DNA of 64,000 bases, from the NCBI GenBank assembly GCA_965248135.1, contig CBDFIN010000012.1, positions 2,046,001-2,110,000 of the forward strand, read 5' to 3'. Below the pieces are notes generated by a model that searched no databases, was not told where the DNA came from, and worked only from the letters and a program-made list of their open reading frames with translations. The stretch is from SZUA-100 sp965248135. Lineage in GTDB: Bacteria; Pseudomonadota; Alphaproteobacteria; Rhizobiales; Rhizobiaceae. Of this stretch, positions 9,501 to 17,067 are shown piece after piece. The stretch's first letter is position 1. The number at the start of each line of letters is the position of its first letter. The position numbers and the translations under genes were made by a program.

Positions 9501-9740
9501 GCGCGGTTTTCCGTTCTTCCCAAGCCATTCATACTCCTCCGACCTGTCTCGTGGGAGGTCAACCTCGTGTAACCAGTCTTCCCACTCAGAGCTGTATATC
9601 AATGCCTTACCATTTGGAAACCGAGGAATTCCGCGTAGGGCACTTCCTATCTCTCGCCGGACATCGCAGGCGCTGCCTGACATCTGCGGAAGAACTTTGT
9701 CCCGAAAGGTGACAAAATCAATGTTGGCTCGGTGTTTCAA
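6588..9740 (-). CDS. P-loop NTPase fused to GltD-like flavin oxidoreductase
   Basis: One uninterrupted 1050-codon frame joins two unlike halves. Residues 1-200 match nothing I know. Residues 216-223 (GPSGAGKT) are a Walker A and 269-276 (TLIVIDYT) a Walker B, followed by VRLIVIDH, a pattern seen in STAND-like signalling NTPases; a long helical stretch runs to about 690. Residues 728-1050 closely follow the small subunit of glutamate synthase: FAD site VGSGPAG (733-739), GGLLRYGIPDFK, a second Rossmann site VVVIGNDAGTAEE (870-882, altered from GGGDT), and FACGDMRSGQSLVV (1019-1032). The iron-sulfur N-terminal domain of GltD is missing. The start is uncertain: TTG 9740 has no Shine-Dalgarno; ATG 9683 is an alternative. 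Flanked by mobile DNA. Function unknown; see findings. Confidence 0.88.
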   Translation of the reverse strand: MKHRANIDFVTFRDKVLPQMSGSACDVRREIGSALRGIPRFPNGKALIYSSEWEDWLHEVDLPRDRSEEYEWLGKNGKPRDISNFVSKLAKRGSGSKFLAAALYYRLHYHVEKLDFAWRVDEAAFGEGKKFDAFNDDKPVFEAKPELIMSSAPFSYPPYKFEDDVNRLLARRSDDGIWLDPHNHHSIPMFPRPDAEARLTKFMNSGRSLGICPVIGPSGAGKTRLISEWMRPYVPTVSDTSWDAGFVVSDNPKARDPKPWRRWKINRDTLIVIDYTYAFGEVVKAIVEKAREQDEYSVRLIVIDHIMPKFLHDDFFWGELGGGHPSTLDSIRTLVVPAIEIECEKDDSALLKHVIAKSASVGGGDYSGKEPVIIEALSQLDRMGREQGDLDAVRHPLFAALMGQVIRESNGKVPDFSAWSRRDLVTYYFRGKDRLPWTGWDCVDGEVDKSKEGLSVGAVVAAATLRRGLCINDVAKFLPKNHKIVVQWAKRIASSNSRSRIEPLVPDVLGEAFFLKFIKQIEWDDDFWEFFIEILSTFKTKEQEESSVLSCTETIQRLVRNLLNENQQTVDTQDDWRLLTIFLDPARFPEHSQIRYAITISLCDTIKQMRRARRLNLMPQFADQIISADLVAACEGKLWKHASHAYIQYFDYIVTNTNHVESILSEFYQIISKYRNNSSDLWPISKMITYEECLNTAMFTHQIFDGDSEASTPEFWTRSELAAIKSDRRVAIVGSGPAGLAAAWRLSFSGHNVDVFEKDAKLGGLLRYGIPDFKIDRRFIDRQVQQMEKDGVVFHRNTAVGASVSATELIGNYDAFILAGGTGTPRDLPIAGRRQSGIYFAMEFLARQNQQSNDETIDVCGGVHAIDKRVVVIGNDAGTAEECIRSALCQNAVSVVHILNVTHLPSEESVLQNWPNWPMELGNRFSYDGRVSRMFDVMANGFVGRSGHVTGVDCVKVDESYCPVPGCEFLLDADLVLLAMGFVHPIHQGMLQELGVEFDCDGNVTASTRDYRTSQHKVFACGDMRSGQSLVVRAIHDGRQAALSVEKFIV

Positions 9741-9783
9741 ACATAAGACTCACAATTTGGACTTACCTCTGATTATCTTTCAT

Positions 9784-10191
9784 TTAGGGAATACTAGCAA
9801 TGGGCGGCTTATTTTTCCAATATTTCTCGACACCATATTCGAAATATCTCGCTTGGGTAACCTCCCCGGTGTTGGGATCGCGGTGAATTTGAGCTGGCTG
9901 CCGTCCGCTTCTATGGCAGCGACCATCCTCAAAAAATTGTTCGGTTACATGTATGCCGTTTTCAGGATTTATCTTGATCCAGGCAGGTCCGCTGGTTCGG
10001 TTAAGTTTGCCCTGCTTCTTCCAAAGCATTGTCTGCACACGCCCTTGCTCGTCATAGAGGATCGTTGAGGGACGATCACCGGGCGGACTTTGACCTTCTC
10101 CGTTCAATAGCCAATGCTCCGCCTCGACAATGCCGGTATCGGCGTTGCGTCTTATCTTTACTTCAAAAATCTCCTCAAACTGCTCAGTCAC
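9784..10191 (-). CDS. Hypothetical protein with MORN-like text
   Basis: A 135-residue soluble protein starting at ATG 10191 and placed 43 bases upstream of the NTPase-oxidoreductase gene on the same strand, so the two may form one operon. The middle contains repeated D-x-x-G-x-V-x-x-x-x-W/Y units (LYDEQGRVQTMLWKKQGKLNR, split here only for description) and DPNTGEVTQARYFEYG that resemble MORN-type beta-hairpin repeats, with many prolines. I do not recognise a family. As the neighbour of a putative sensor NTPase it could be a partner or regulator; that is inference from position only. Confidence 0.7.
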   Translation of the reverse strand: MTEQFEEIFEVKIRRNADTGIVEAEHWLLNGEGQSPPGDRPSTILYDEQGRVQTMLWKKQGKLNRTSGPAWIKINPENGIHVTEQFFEDGRCHRSGRQPAQIHRDPNTGEVTQARYFEYGVEKYWKNKPPIASIP

Positions 10192-10402
10192 TGATCAATA
10201 GTGTATCAGATGGAGTAAAATAGGTCAATAATACTGACATATATTGTATTTATATTTCAACACGTTGTCCATCTGATATTTTTCAGAATCTTGTCAGACT
10301 GTTCTGGTCGATATGAGTGTTCAGCCATGGTTCTGTAACTTCCAGAGCTCGGATGTTGGGAAATAATTCTCACATCCATTACCAGGAAATCAGGACCTGT
10401 TT

Positions 10403-10419
10403 TCCGCATTTTATGCGGA
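10403..10419 (+). promoter_or_regulatory. Hairpin overlapping a ribosome binding site
   Basis: TCCGCAT (10403-10409) and ATGCGGA (10413-10419) are perfect complements around a TTT loop. The 3' arm overlaps the GGAG that serves the gene starting at 10427, so the folded mRNA would hide the ribosome binding site. Regulation is inference. Confidence 0.45.
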
Positions 10420-10426
10420 GTAACAA

Positions 10427-10864
10427 ATGTACAAAATCATACAAAATGCGGCTGTAAAAACTTGTAGCTGCGATCACAAGACACCCATGATGTTCACATT
10501 CACAACGCCTGGGCTTGTCAAATCGACTGCTGTTCAACTTCTGGCTCGCAGATTGAGTGCCACGGAGACGATAGATTGGGCGCTTGAAGAAGTGCTTGAT
10601 CATCATAGCGGGCAGTTAACCGGCCCCGATAGAAAGCCGGTCGTGTTCGACACGGATGATCCCAACGAGGTTGAGAAGTTCGATAATGCGTTTCGAAACG
10701 ATTCCCGTCGCTTTATTAACCGGGTCAAAGCCAAAGCTCAAGAAGAGTGGACTGGCAAATACCGGCTTCAGAAGCGGATGGTCTATCCAATGACGCTTTT
10801 GTGGTTTGCGCTGGAAATCTACCGCTGCCGCACTACGGGCAAATGTTCCCGCATCGCAGGATAG
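10427..10864 (+). CDS. Hypothetical protein of the mobile element
   Basis: A 145-residue protein starting at ATG 10427, with GGAG six bases upstream. It has a Cys pair near the N-terminus (CSCDHK) and a basic C-terminal part (RRFINRVKAKAQEEWTGKYRLQKRMVYPMTLLWFALEIYRCR). No transmembrane segment or known motif is evident. A second possible start is the ATG pair at the start of MMFTFTTPG. It opens the plus-strand block that leads to the coupling ATPase. Function unknown. Confidence 0.65.
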   Translation: MYKIIQNAAVKTCSCDHKTPMMFTFTTPGLVKSTAVQLLARRLSATETIDWALEEVLDHHSGQLTGPDRKPVVFDTDDPNEVEKFDNAFRNDSRRFINRVKAKAQEEWTGKYRLQKRMVYPMTLLWFALEIYRCRTTGKCSRIAG

Positions 10865-10986
10865 CCTTCGCGAAATCAGCCCAGACTGGGCCTGAGATAC
10901 GCTCGCATATTAAACCATTGTGCGCCCGTCTCAGGTCCTTTCACCCGCTAATATTCCAATGTTTCTAACAGAGAAAGGACGGCATC

Positions 10987-12219
10987 ATGACCGACCAAAA
11001 ATTTACTTATCCCGTGAGTGGCGAAAGCGCAGCAACACCTTTGAAGCGCGCAATAAAGTCAAAAAAGAAGACATCTGCCAACTTGACCAAAATGCGTTTG
11101 CTGAACACATGTTCAAGCGTGTTCTTCGGCATCGGAGCCTATGGCCTGATCGATCCGCAATCCATTTTGCAGTGGCTGGAAACTGCCGTTGTCGGCTTTG
11201 CAGGAGGTTTTGCTGCCTATAGCATCAATCATATCTGCACCACCAAAGGCGCATATCAGGCGGCTACCGGTGTCACGGGTGCTGCGCCCGCCAGCCTTGT
11301 GACCATGGCTGCAATGGGTGTTACGATTTCCATCGCTTCAATAACGGGCATGACAATCAATTCCGTAGACCGAATGCGGTTGCAAGGCTTTGGGAGCGAA
11401 AACACCACCTATGTTGAAGAACGCATCACCGCCGCACGTCAGGCAGACCATGTTGTTGTTTCGGTAGAATCTGCTTTTGAGCAGATCAAGGCAAGCAGCA
11501 CCTGCGAGCGTGAAAAAAGTTGCGTGAGCCGGAAAGGGAACGGTGGCGAAGGTCTTGCCTATTTCACCCTCAAGGGAACAGAAACCCGGATCGGCATTGT
11601 CCTGCAAAAGTTGAAGGATGGCACTGAAAACCTTGATGCGGCTCTCCAGCAAGTTGAGGAATCAGAAGAGGATATTCTGACGGTATTGAATGCGGTCAAT
11701 CCATCACGCAAGGCACGTCGTGCGAAAATCCAAAAACATGTATCTGAGCAAAATAAAGCTTTGGCATCCCTTGATCGCGCTCAGCCGCTTTCACTCGTTT
11801 CCAGTCTGGCGGAAGAATTGCAACGTGGCGTGAATCTTTCAGGCGACCCCGTTTTATCACAGCGCATCAATGAAAGGTTGTCAAAGGCGGCCAGCGGTAT
11901 TGTCAAGGCGTTGGAACAAGTCGGTGTGACCAAGGCGAAACGTCCCAGAATGCCAGTTGAAACCGGCGTGATGGAAACACTTGGATGGATCGGACATTTT
12001 CTGTTTCTGGCGGCAATACTGGTTCTGATCGATACGGTATTCCCGATTCTGCTGTGGTTTTTCACTTTCTCGGCCCTGCGTCAGAGGGTGGAACCTGAGA
12101 CGGAAAATGGTGACGACGATCCCTTTGACTTTTCTGCTGTTGTGGAAACGCCGCCTGTCCAGATCAAGCCTGCTTCACGCCCAACACACCGTAGGAATAA
12201 CCGTAAACGTAATCGCTAA
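10987..12219 (+). CDS. Multi-spanning membrane protein, unknown function
   Basis: The 410-residue protein has a basic N-terminal tail, two or three hydrophobic segments between about residues 47 and 125, a long charged, coiled-coil-prone middle (about 135-320) and a C-terminal hydrophobic hairpin (GWIGHFLFLAAILVLIDTVF and ILLWFFTF), then a very basic tail ending RRNNRKRNR. This is an inner-membrane protein with a sizeable cytoplasmic or periplasmic helical domain. AAGGA lies before the start. It is the first of a run of closely packed genes (gap of 14 bases, then 4-base overlaps) that includes a VirD4-like ATPase, so it may belong to a membrane complex for DNA transfer. Family not recognised. 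Confidence 0.78.
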   Translation: MTDQKFTYPVSGESAATPLKRAIKSKKKTSANLTKMRLLNTCSSVFFGIGAYGLIDPQSILQWLETAVVGFAGGFAAYSINHICTTKGAYQAATGVTGAAPASLVTMAAMGVTISIASITGMTINSVDRMRLQGFGSENTTYVEERITAARQADHVVVSVESAFEQIKASSTCEREKSCVSRKGNGGEGLAYFTLKGTETRIGIVLQKLKDGTENLDAALQQVEESEEDILTVLNAVNPSRKARRAKIQKHVSEQNKALASLDRAQPLSLVSSLAEELQRGVNLSGDPVLSQRINERLSKAASGIVKALEQVGVTKAKRPRMPVETGVMETLGWIGHFLFLAAILVLIDTVFPILLWFFTFSALRQRVEPETENGDDDPFDFSAVVETPPVQIKPASRPTHRRNNRKRNR

Positions 12220-12233
12220 AAGGAGATTTTTCT

Positions 12234-12767
12234 ATGTTTGATATGAATTCACTTCCAATTCCCGGTGGCATTATTGTCGCCGGGGTCACCTGGGCGGTTA
12301 TATCCGGCTTTGCAATTGGGCCGTTTGTAGCTCAGCGGTCCATTGAAATTTCGGATTGGCAGGCAATTTGCCAATCCGGTTTGCGTCGTTCTGCCGTCGT
12401 GCAGGCTCCTGAGCGACAGTCAATGCCGGATATCACCTGCGGTGATATCATGAATATATTTGGTAACGGGGCGGATAGCTTCTGCAATCAGGGCGGTAAT
12501 GCGTTGTTTGATTTGCTGAAAATCGACCCGCTGGCAGGCCAAAAGGAACAGTTGCGCCGCCGGGAGATAGCTCGTTTGGCCCGCATTGCGGAACTGGCAC
12601 CATCACGTTGTTCCTGTGCCGCATCGGTTGTGGGGGCTGATAGGTTGAAGTGGGGGCTTTATGCCGGATCGGCCCGGTTGTTTGGCGGGCCGAAAAACCT
12701 TCAATCCGATTTGAAGCAAGCCCTGTATTCATCCGCCTGTTCCCGCCTTGAGAGGGCCGTGAAATGA
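12234..12767 (+). CDS. Membrane-anchored Cys-rich protein, unknown function
   Basis: A 177-residue protein with one N-terminal hydrophobic segment (GGIIVAGVTWAVISGFAIGPFV) and at least seven cysteines in the rest (AICQSG, ITCGDI, SFCNQGG, SRCSCAAS, SSACSR), suggesting disulphides in the periplasm. AAGGAG lies before ATG 12234. It ends with an ATGA overlap into the next gene, so the two are translationally coupled. I do not recognise a family. Its place between a membrane protein and the coupling ATPase points to a role in the same complex. Confidence 0.75.
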   Translation: MFDMNSLPIPGGIIVAGVTWAVISGFAIGPFVAQRSIEISDWQAICQSGLRRSAVVQAPERQSMPDITCGDIMNIFGNGADSFCNQGGNALFDLLKIDPLAGQKEQLRRREIARLARIAELAPSRCSCAASVVGADRLKWGLYAGSARLFGGPKNLQSDLKQALYSSACSRLERAVK

Positions 12768-13153
12768 TCTTCGGCCAGTTTCATATCGGTGGCAACGCCA
12801 TTCACACACATAATGACAGCTATATTCTGTCGAATATCACAACAATCTCGGCCCGACGACCGTTTCTGGGCGCAGGTTGCATGATCGCGACGCTAATTAC
12901 TGGATTCGGTGTTTCATTTTTCGACCTGCTGTATCCGGCTGAATTGGCGGGAATCTTTATGGGGGTCGGTGCGTGCCTTTTCCTTGGATTTTGGCTGGGG
13001 CAGCTTCAATTGCTCAGCCGTGATCTACGCGGGTCGGAACTGGGGACGGCCATTTGGGGTAGTTATAGCCACCTCAACCGCATTCGAAGGCAGGTGGCTG
13101 ATGTCGTAAACCGGGTACACTTTGGAAACGAAAACAAGGAGGATCGCACATGA
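12764..13153 (+). CDS. Two-TM protein resembling DUF6232
   Basis: A 129-residue protein that starts inside the stop codon of the previous gene (ATGA). The N-terminal part (AIHTHNDSYILSNITTISARRPFLGAG) recalls small DUF6232-type proteins, in which a short beta region precedes two membrane helices; here the helices are at about residues 38-60 and 65-85. Identification is from memory and moderate. It overlaps the next gene by 4 bases in the same way. Confidence 0.72.
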   Translation: MIFGQFHIGGNAIHTHNDSYILSNITTISARRPFLGAGCMIATLITGFGVSFFDLLYPAELAGIFMGVGACLFLGFWLGQLQLLSRDLRGSELGTAIWGSYSHLNRIRRQVADVVNRVHFGNENKEDRT

Positions 13154-13455
13154 TGCCCTCCGGCCCCAGGTTACGCTCGATTATCGCGATCAATTTTACA
13201 TTTCTCGCTGCCGCTTTTTTCGCAGCGCTGGCATGGCGTTGCTGGCCTGAAACCGCTGAGGGTTGGCGGTTTGGTGTTTTTTCCATTCTCTGCGGTCTGG
13301 GTAGTTTAGCGCTGGCGTTCCAGGGCACCGATGATATCTGGCAATATATCAAGCGCGACATTGGTTTTGGCAGGTTCCACCGTCTGGGTCGCAAGCCGCA
13401 ATCGGACCACCTTGCCGGTGATGATGCGATGCGCAAGTCGGGCATGATCGAGTGA
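13150..13455 (+). CDS. Small two-TM protein, unknown function
   Basis: A 101-residue protein with two hydrophobic segments (IIAINFTFLAAAFFAALAW and FGVFSILCGLGSLALAF) and a basic, polar C-terminus. It starts at ATG 13150 in an ATGA overlap and ends in a GTGA overlap with the coupling ATPase gene. The coupling suggests it partners that ATPase, perhaps as a membrane anchor, because the ATPase itself has no N-terminal membrane helices. That is inference from context. Confidence 0.7.
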   Translation: MMPSGPRLRSIIAINFTFLAAAFFAALAWRCWPETAEGWRFGVFSILCGLGSLALAFQGTDDIWQYIKRDIGFGRFHRLGRKPQSDHLAGDDAMRKSGMIE

Positions 13456-14912
13456 GCTTCCCATTTCAAAAATGGCTGCGTTTTCCAAAGCGCAGGCGCA
13501 TTCCTGCAAGGGCGAAACAGCCTGCGCTGATCGACCCGAGGGGGCGACGCTTGATCGGGATTACCAAGGGCAGCCACCAACCGATATTTGCACCCAAAGG
13601 TCATTCATTGCTTTTGAGTGCAAATGGTGGAGGCAAAACGACAAATGGAGCAATGGTGTGGCTGTTCTCGTTGCTGTCCTCTGACCCCACAAAAGCCATT
13701 GCGGTTTTTGACAGCAAGGATGGAGAGCTGGCATGGCAATGTGTCGACATGATCGCGGCCACGGGGCGCAAGGTTGCCATTCTTGATGGTATGGGCGTCT
13801 TCCCGCCGGACAATCCGCATCTTGTATTCCTCAACCCACTTGGCGCGGTCACGTCGTCTTTTGAGCGCGATAAACGTGACCTGATCTTCGCCAGTGAGAA
13901 TGCCAACTATGCCTTGATTCCCGAGCCAGAACGCGATGAACGCAATGCCTATTGGAGACGGGAACCCCAAACGCTAATTGAATTCTCTACCTATGTGCTG
14001 ATGAAGCGCAATACCCTTCTGGCTATTCCGGGCGGTGTCTGGGCGCTTTTGGGCAACCCGGCAATGTTGCGTAAATTTGCCGAAATCGAGGCTGTGGAAG
14101 GTGACGGCATGCTCAAAGTGCTGGCGCTGAATGTGCTGGAAATGTTCGGCCATGAGCATTTTGCCCAGCACCGTTCCGCCGCCTTGAAAGCGCTACGCAT
14201 ATTCGCCGTTGGCACGAGATTGCATGATGCGGGTGCCAAAGCACATCTCACTCATGCCGATTTGATCGAACAAGGCTATGTGATCTTCATAGTCGGTCCG
14301 CAGGCTTACATGAACCGGCTCGGGGCCTATTACGCGCTGCATATTCTCGCCTTCAATCAGGCGCTTTACTTGGGTGCAGGTGGCCTTATTCAAATTCTAG
14401 ACGAATTTACAAATGCCCCTTTGAAACCGCTCGTCGAAGCCATGACAACGCTCAGAGCCTTCGGTGGCACTGAACTTCATATGATAGCCCAGAGCCGGTC
14501 CGAAATTGAGCGGCGATTGGGCAAGCTGGAATGTGAGACGATTGAAGAAAACGCCATCGTCAAACAATGGTTCGGTTTCAGTTCGTTCTCAGAGGCCGAA
14601 CGCATCTCCAAAGCCATTGGCGAAGAACAGGTAATCAATCCGGGTCTCAGTACGGACAACAAGGAGTTGCGCCTGCAATTCAGCTATCAGACCGGCAAGG
14701 AACGCAATTTTACACCCAGCAAACTGATGGCGATGCCAGCCAATGAACAGCTCATTCACGTCAAGGGTGTCGGGTTCATCAATGCGCTCAAAATCAGCCA
14801 GCAAAACATCGCGCCCTGGTGCAATTTGATTGCACCAAACCCGCTGGAGGGCGGCACGCTTGATGCCGATCCAAAAATTACGCTCATCGATCCGAAAAGA
14901 GAAAACTCATGA
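13452..14912 (+). CDS. VirD4/TraG-like type IV coupling ATPase
   Basis: A 486-residue P-loop ATPase. The Walker A is LSANGGGKTT (about residues 54-63), the first strand after it carries AIAVFDSKDGELAW, and the Walker B is IQILDEFTN (about 313-321); LHMIAQSRSEIERRLG fits the downstream sensor region of TraD/TraG/VirD4 proteins. These hexameric ATPases pump relaxase-bound DNA into a type IV secretion channel. Unlike VirD4 it has no N-terminal membrane helices; the small membrane proteins just upstream may supply that role. The start is GTG at 13452, overlapping the previous stop. No relaxase or type IV channel genes are recognisable within this window. Confidence 0.87.
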   Translation: MSFPFQKWLRFPKRRRIPARAKQPALIDPRGRRLIGITKGSHQPIFAPKGHSLLLSANGGGKTTNGAMVWLFSLLSSDPTKAIAVFDSKDGELAWQCVDMIAATGRKVAILDGMGVFPPDNPHLVFLNPLGAVTSSFERDKRDLIFASENANYALIPEPERDERNAYWRREPQTLIEFSTYVLMKRNTLLAIPGGVWALLGNPAMLRKFAEIEAVEGDGMLKVLALNVLEMFGHEHFAQHRSAALKALRIFAVGTRLHDAGAKAHLTHADLIEQGYVIFIVGPQAYMNRLGAYYALHILAFNQALYLGAGGLIQILDEFTNAPLKPLVEAMTTLRAFGGTELHMIAQSRSEIERRLGKLECETIEENAIVKQWFGFSSFSEAERISKAIGEEQVINPGLSTDNKELRLQFSYQTGKERNFTPSKLMAMPANEQLIHVKGVGFINALKISQQNIAPWCNLIAPNPLEGGTLDADPKITLIDPKRENS

Positions 14913-15163
14913 CCGGCTCCATAAAATATCTCAGCCTGTTTCTCTGGCTCGTCGGTGCGGGTGCCGCCTATTCGGTTTATGTCACCAATGGCCTGCCCCA
15001 CGTAATCTGGAGCTACTCGTTTCTCGACAATGGCGATCAATATAATCCTCTGGCTGAACGCTACTACACCTCCTGCACTTTTGTTGGCTGGTATGGAGCT
15101 TTCACTATCCACGCCAGCAATAGCCGTTGCGACTGGGTGCGCTTCTTCAGGGAGCAAGGCTAA
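14909..15163 (+). CDS. Small membrane/exported protein of the coupling cluster
   Basis: An 84-residue protein that begins in an ATGA overlap with the coupling ATPase gene. The N-terminus is one hydrophobic segment (YLSLFLWLVGAGAAYSVYV), either a signal anchor or signal peptide, followed by a Cys- and aromatic-rich short domain (SCTFVGWYG, RCDWVRFF). The two cysteines could form a disulphide outside the cytoplasm. Family not recognised. Its stop overlaps the end of the convergent gene at 15160. Confidence 0.7.
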   Translation: MTGSIKYLSLFLWLVGAGAAYSVYVTNGLPHVIWSYSFLDNGDQYNPLAERYYTSCTFVGWYGAFTIHASNSRCDWVRFFREQG

Positions 15164-15414
15164 TGCATATCGGACGCGTAAGGGTGATAGATGCGGTAAT
15201 TCAGGTTGAAAGCCTGCGCCAGTTCCATCTCGGCCATGGATTTGAGTCCTTCGAGAATCAGGCTTGCCTCAACCTCACCACGCGAAATCAGCCCGTCGCA
15301 ATGATCCCGATCCTGCAAGGTCAGATTATAGGGCGCAACCGCTTCCCAGAAACCCACATACTCCATCGGTTCCAGCCATTCGCTCACATCTTCGATGTCC
15401 TGAAAAACAACCAT
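15160..15414 (-). CDS. Small acidic hypothetical protein
   Basis: An 84-residue soluble protein (MVVFQDIEDVSEWLEPMEYV...) on the minus strand, squeezed between plus-strand genes and overlapping its left neighbour tail to tail by 4 bases. The text DVSEWLEPMEYVGFWEAV and CDGLISRGEVEASLILEGLKSMAE recalls short orphan proteins often carried on alphaproteobacterial plasmids and integrated elements, from memory. Function unknown. The plus-strand frame through the same bases is longer but less protein-like. Confidence 0.68.
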   Translation of the reverse strand: MVVFQDIEDVSEWLEPMEYVGFWEAVAPYNLTLQDRDHCDGLISRGEVEASLILEGLKSMAEMELAQAFNLNYRIYHPYASDMH

Positions 15415-15476
15415 ACACCAAGCCTATCAAATCGCTGGAACCAAACGCAAGTTTGTCAAGCTGTGGAGCAAGGCGG

Positions 15477-15968
15477 ATGAGTTTCGACATTGAAACCGAA
15501 CTGAAAAAGACCTTTGACGAGGCTGTGATGAGCCATGAGGCAAAGAGCCTGAGGACGACGGAAGACTGGCAAAAGCTAGTGGAAATTCGTGACGCTGCCA
15601 CAGAGCGGATCAATGAAGTAACCGAACGCTACCTTGATGAATATGACACCCGTGTCGAGATCGTGCGCAAACGCCTGATCGATAAAGCAGGTGAACAAAA
15701 CTTCGATCATCCTGCGCCGGTCGGCAGGGACAAGTTTGATGCCAAGGCGATTAACCGGCAGGCACACCGGGAGGTCCAGCAAGACCATGAGCGGGTGATC
15801 GCGCAGATCAGAGATGACAAGACGACCACATTGGAAACCTTGAAAGACGAGGCTCGTCAACGTGACCTGCCGCCCATGCAAACCCATGGCAAGGCCAAAG
15901 AGCATTTCAACCAGGCACGCGACCAGCGTAGTGGCATTGATCGCCGTGCACCATCCCGCAGCCGCTGA
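15477..15968 (+). CDS. Helical hypothetical protein of the mobile element
   Basis: A 163-residue highly charged protein that should be almost entirely helical (KLVEIRDAATERINEVTERYLDEYDTRVEIVRKRL...). No membrane segment, no known motif; the C-terminus is basic (RSGIDRRAPSRSR). I start at ATG 15477, the first start that avoids overlap with the minus-strand gene and gives a protein-like N-terminus; GGAGCAAGGCGG lies just upstream. It is followed 18 bases later by another helical gene, so the pair is probably an operon. A DNA-binding or transfer accessory role is possible but not shown. Confidence 0.7.
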   Translation: MSFDIETELKKTFDEAVMSHEAKSLRTTEDWQKLVEIRDAATERINEVTERYLDEYDTRVEIVRKRLIDKAGEQNFDHPAPVGRDKFDAKAINRQAHREVQQDHERVIAQIRDDKTTTLETLKDEARQRDLPPMQTHGKAKEHFNQARDQRSGIDRRAPSRSR

Positions 15969-15986
15969 CGAAGAGTAGGAAAGACC

Positions 15987-16595
15987 ATGACTGACAATAA
16001 CCAGACAGGCTTTGAGAAAGCCAAAACCAGCTTTACCGGCAAGACACTCACCGCGAGCCAGCTCGATGAAAGTTGGGCCATCGTGGGTGTGGTAGAGCGT
16101 GAAATCCGCAAGTCCGGGAGTTTTCGTGAAAAACTGACCAATTATTCCGATACATTCTCCCGTTCGGAGAAATTCGACGAAATGAAAGGCGAGATCATTC
16201 TGCGCGACATTTTCAAATCACGTTATGGCGAAACCATGAACCAGATGCGCGAAGGGCTTATGGAGCGCGAGAATACTTTACGCGAGGCCGGGCAAGACCA
16301 GTCCCTGCATCACGCCCGCTCTATCGAAGGTATGATTAAAGAGGGCGAGACCATGCCCTTCTACCGCGCCTATGACCAGGCCGCCGTGCAGATGTCCCGG
16401 CAGCACAATATCACCGAGGCCGGGGCCAAGACCATGATGAAGGATGCCTTCGCGCATTCAGAAGGTCGCGAGCTTTATGAGGCCAGCAAGGAACTGGAGC
16501 AGCAATATCATACACCAAAACGCGATGCCGAGCGCGCGGCGCGTCGGTCCAACACCCAGCAAACAACTGCCAGAGCGCCCGCCCGTCATATGTAA
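15987..16595 (+). CDS. Hypothetical protein of the mobile element
   Basis: A 202-residue charged, helical protein (MTDNNQTGFEKAKTSF...) with a GAGTAGGAAAG ribosome binding region upstream. Two stretches stand out: SRSEKFDEMKGEIILRDIFKSRYGETMNQMREGL and YRAYDQAAVQMSRQHNITEAGAKTMMKDAF. The C-terminus is basic and Ala/Thr-rich. No family recognised. It lies at the end of the putative transfer block and before the recombinase operon. Confidence 0.72.
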   Translation: MTDNNQTGFEKAKTSFTGKTLTASQLDESWAIVGVVEREIRKSGSFREKLTNYSDTFSRSEKFDEMKGEIILRDIFKSRYGETMNQMREGLMERENTLREAGQDQSLHHARSIEGMIKEGETMPFYRAYDQAAVQMSRQHNITEAGAKTMMKDAFAHSEGRELYEASKELEQQYHTPKRDAERAARRSNTQQTTARAPARHM

Positions 16596-16704
16596 AAAAG
16601 CGCATAAATAACTTGCACTTATAGAAATAATTACATAGTGTGTTCCGTTTATGTTCTCATTAAGAGATCGCAGAAATGGAGCCAGACAAGACACGGAGAA
16701 AAGT

Positions 16705-17067
16705 ATGACAGACGACCCCGAGATCAGACCAGCCAGAGCCCAAAAGACAATTGGGCCGCCTGCGGCCATCCCAACACTTACTATTGATTGGGAATTATAT
16801 GGCGAATATCTCGAAGAATTCGATTTGAGTGATGCCGAGCAACGCGAATTGATCGAAGCCCTCTGGTCCATTGTGGTCAGCTTTGTTGATCTTGGTTTTA
16901 ACATTCATCCAGCGCAACTGGCCACCAAAGATTGTTGTGAGCGGAACGACAGTTTAATCGCTGGGAAATCGGCATCCGTGTTAGACTGTCTCCATACCAC
17001 CAAAACAGAATTTACAGCCAGTGCGCATGAAAATGTCGCCCTCACACCGGAAAGGATTCCCGAATGA
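16705..17067 (+). CDS. Small protein upstream of the recombinase
   Basis: I use ATG 16705 (MTDDPEIRPARAQ..., 120 residues) because GGAG sits 9 bases upstream; a longer frame from 16651 is possible. The centre (LYGEYLEEFDLSDAEQRELIEALWSIVVSFVDLGFNIHP) looks like a short helical domain I have seen encoded in front of serine recombinases of alphaproteobacterial elements. It overlaps the recombinase start by 4 bases (ATGA), so it may regulate or assist excision; that is inference from coupling. Confidence 0.7.
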   Translation: MTDDPEIRPARAQKTIGPPAAIPTLTIDWELYGEYLEEFDLSDAEQRELIEALWSIVVSFVDLGFNIHPAQLATKDCCERNDSLIAGKSASVLDCLHTTKTEFTASAHENVALTPERIPE

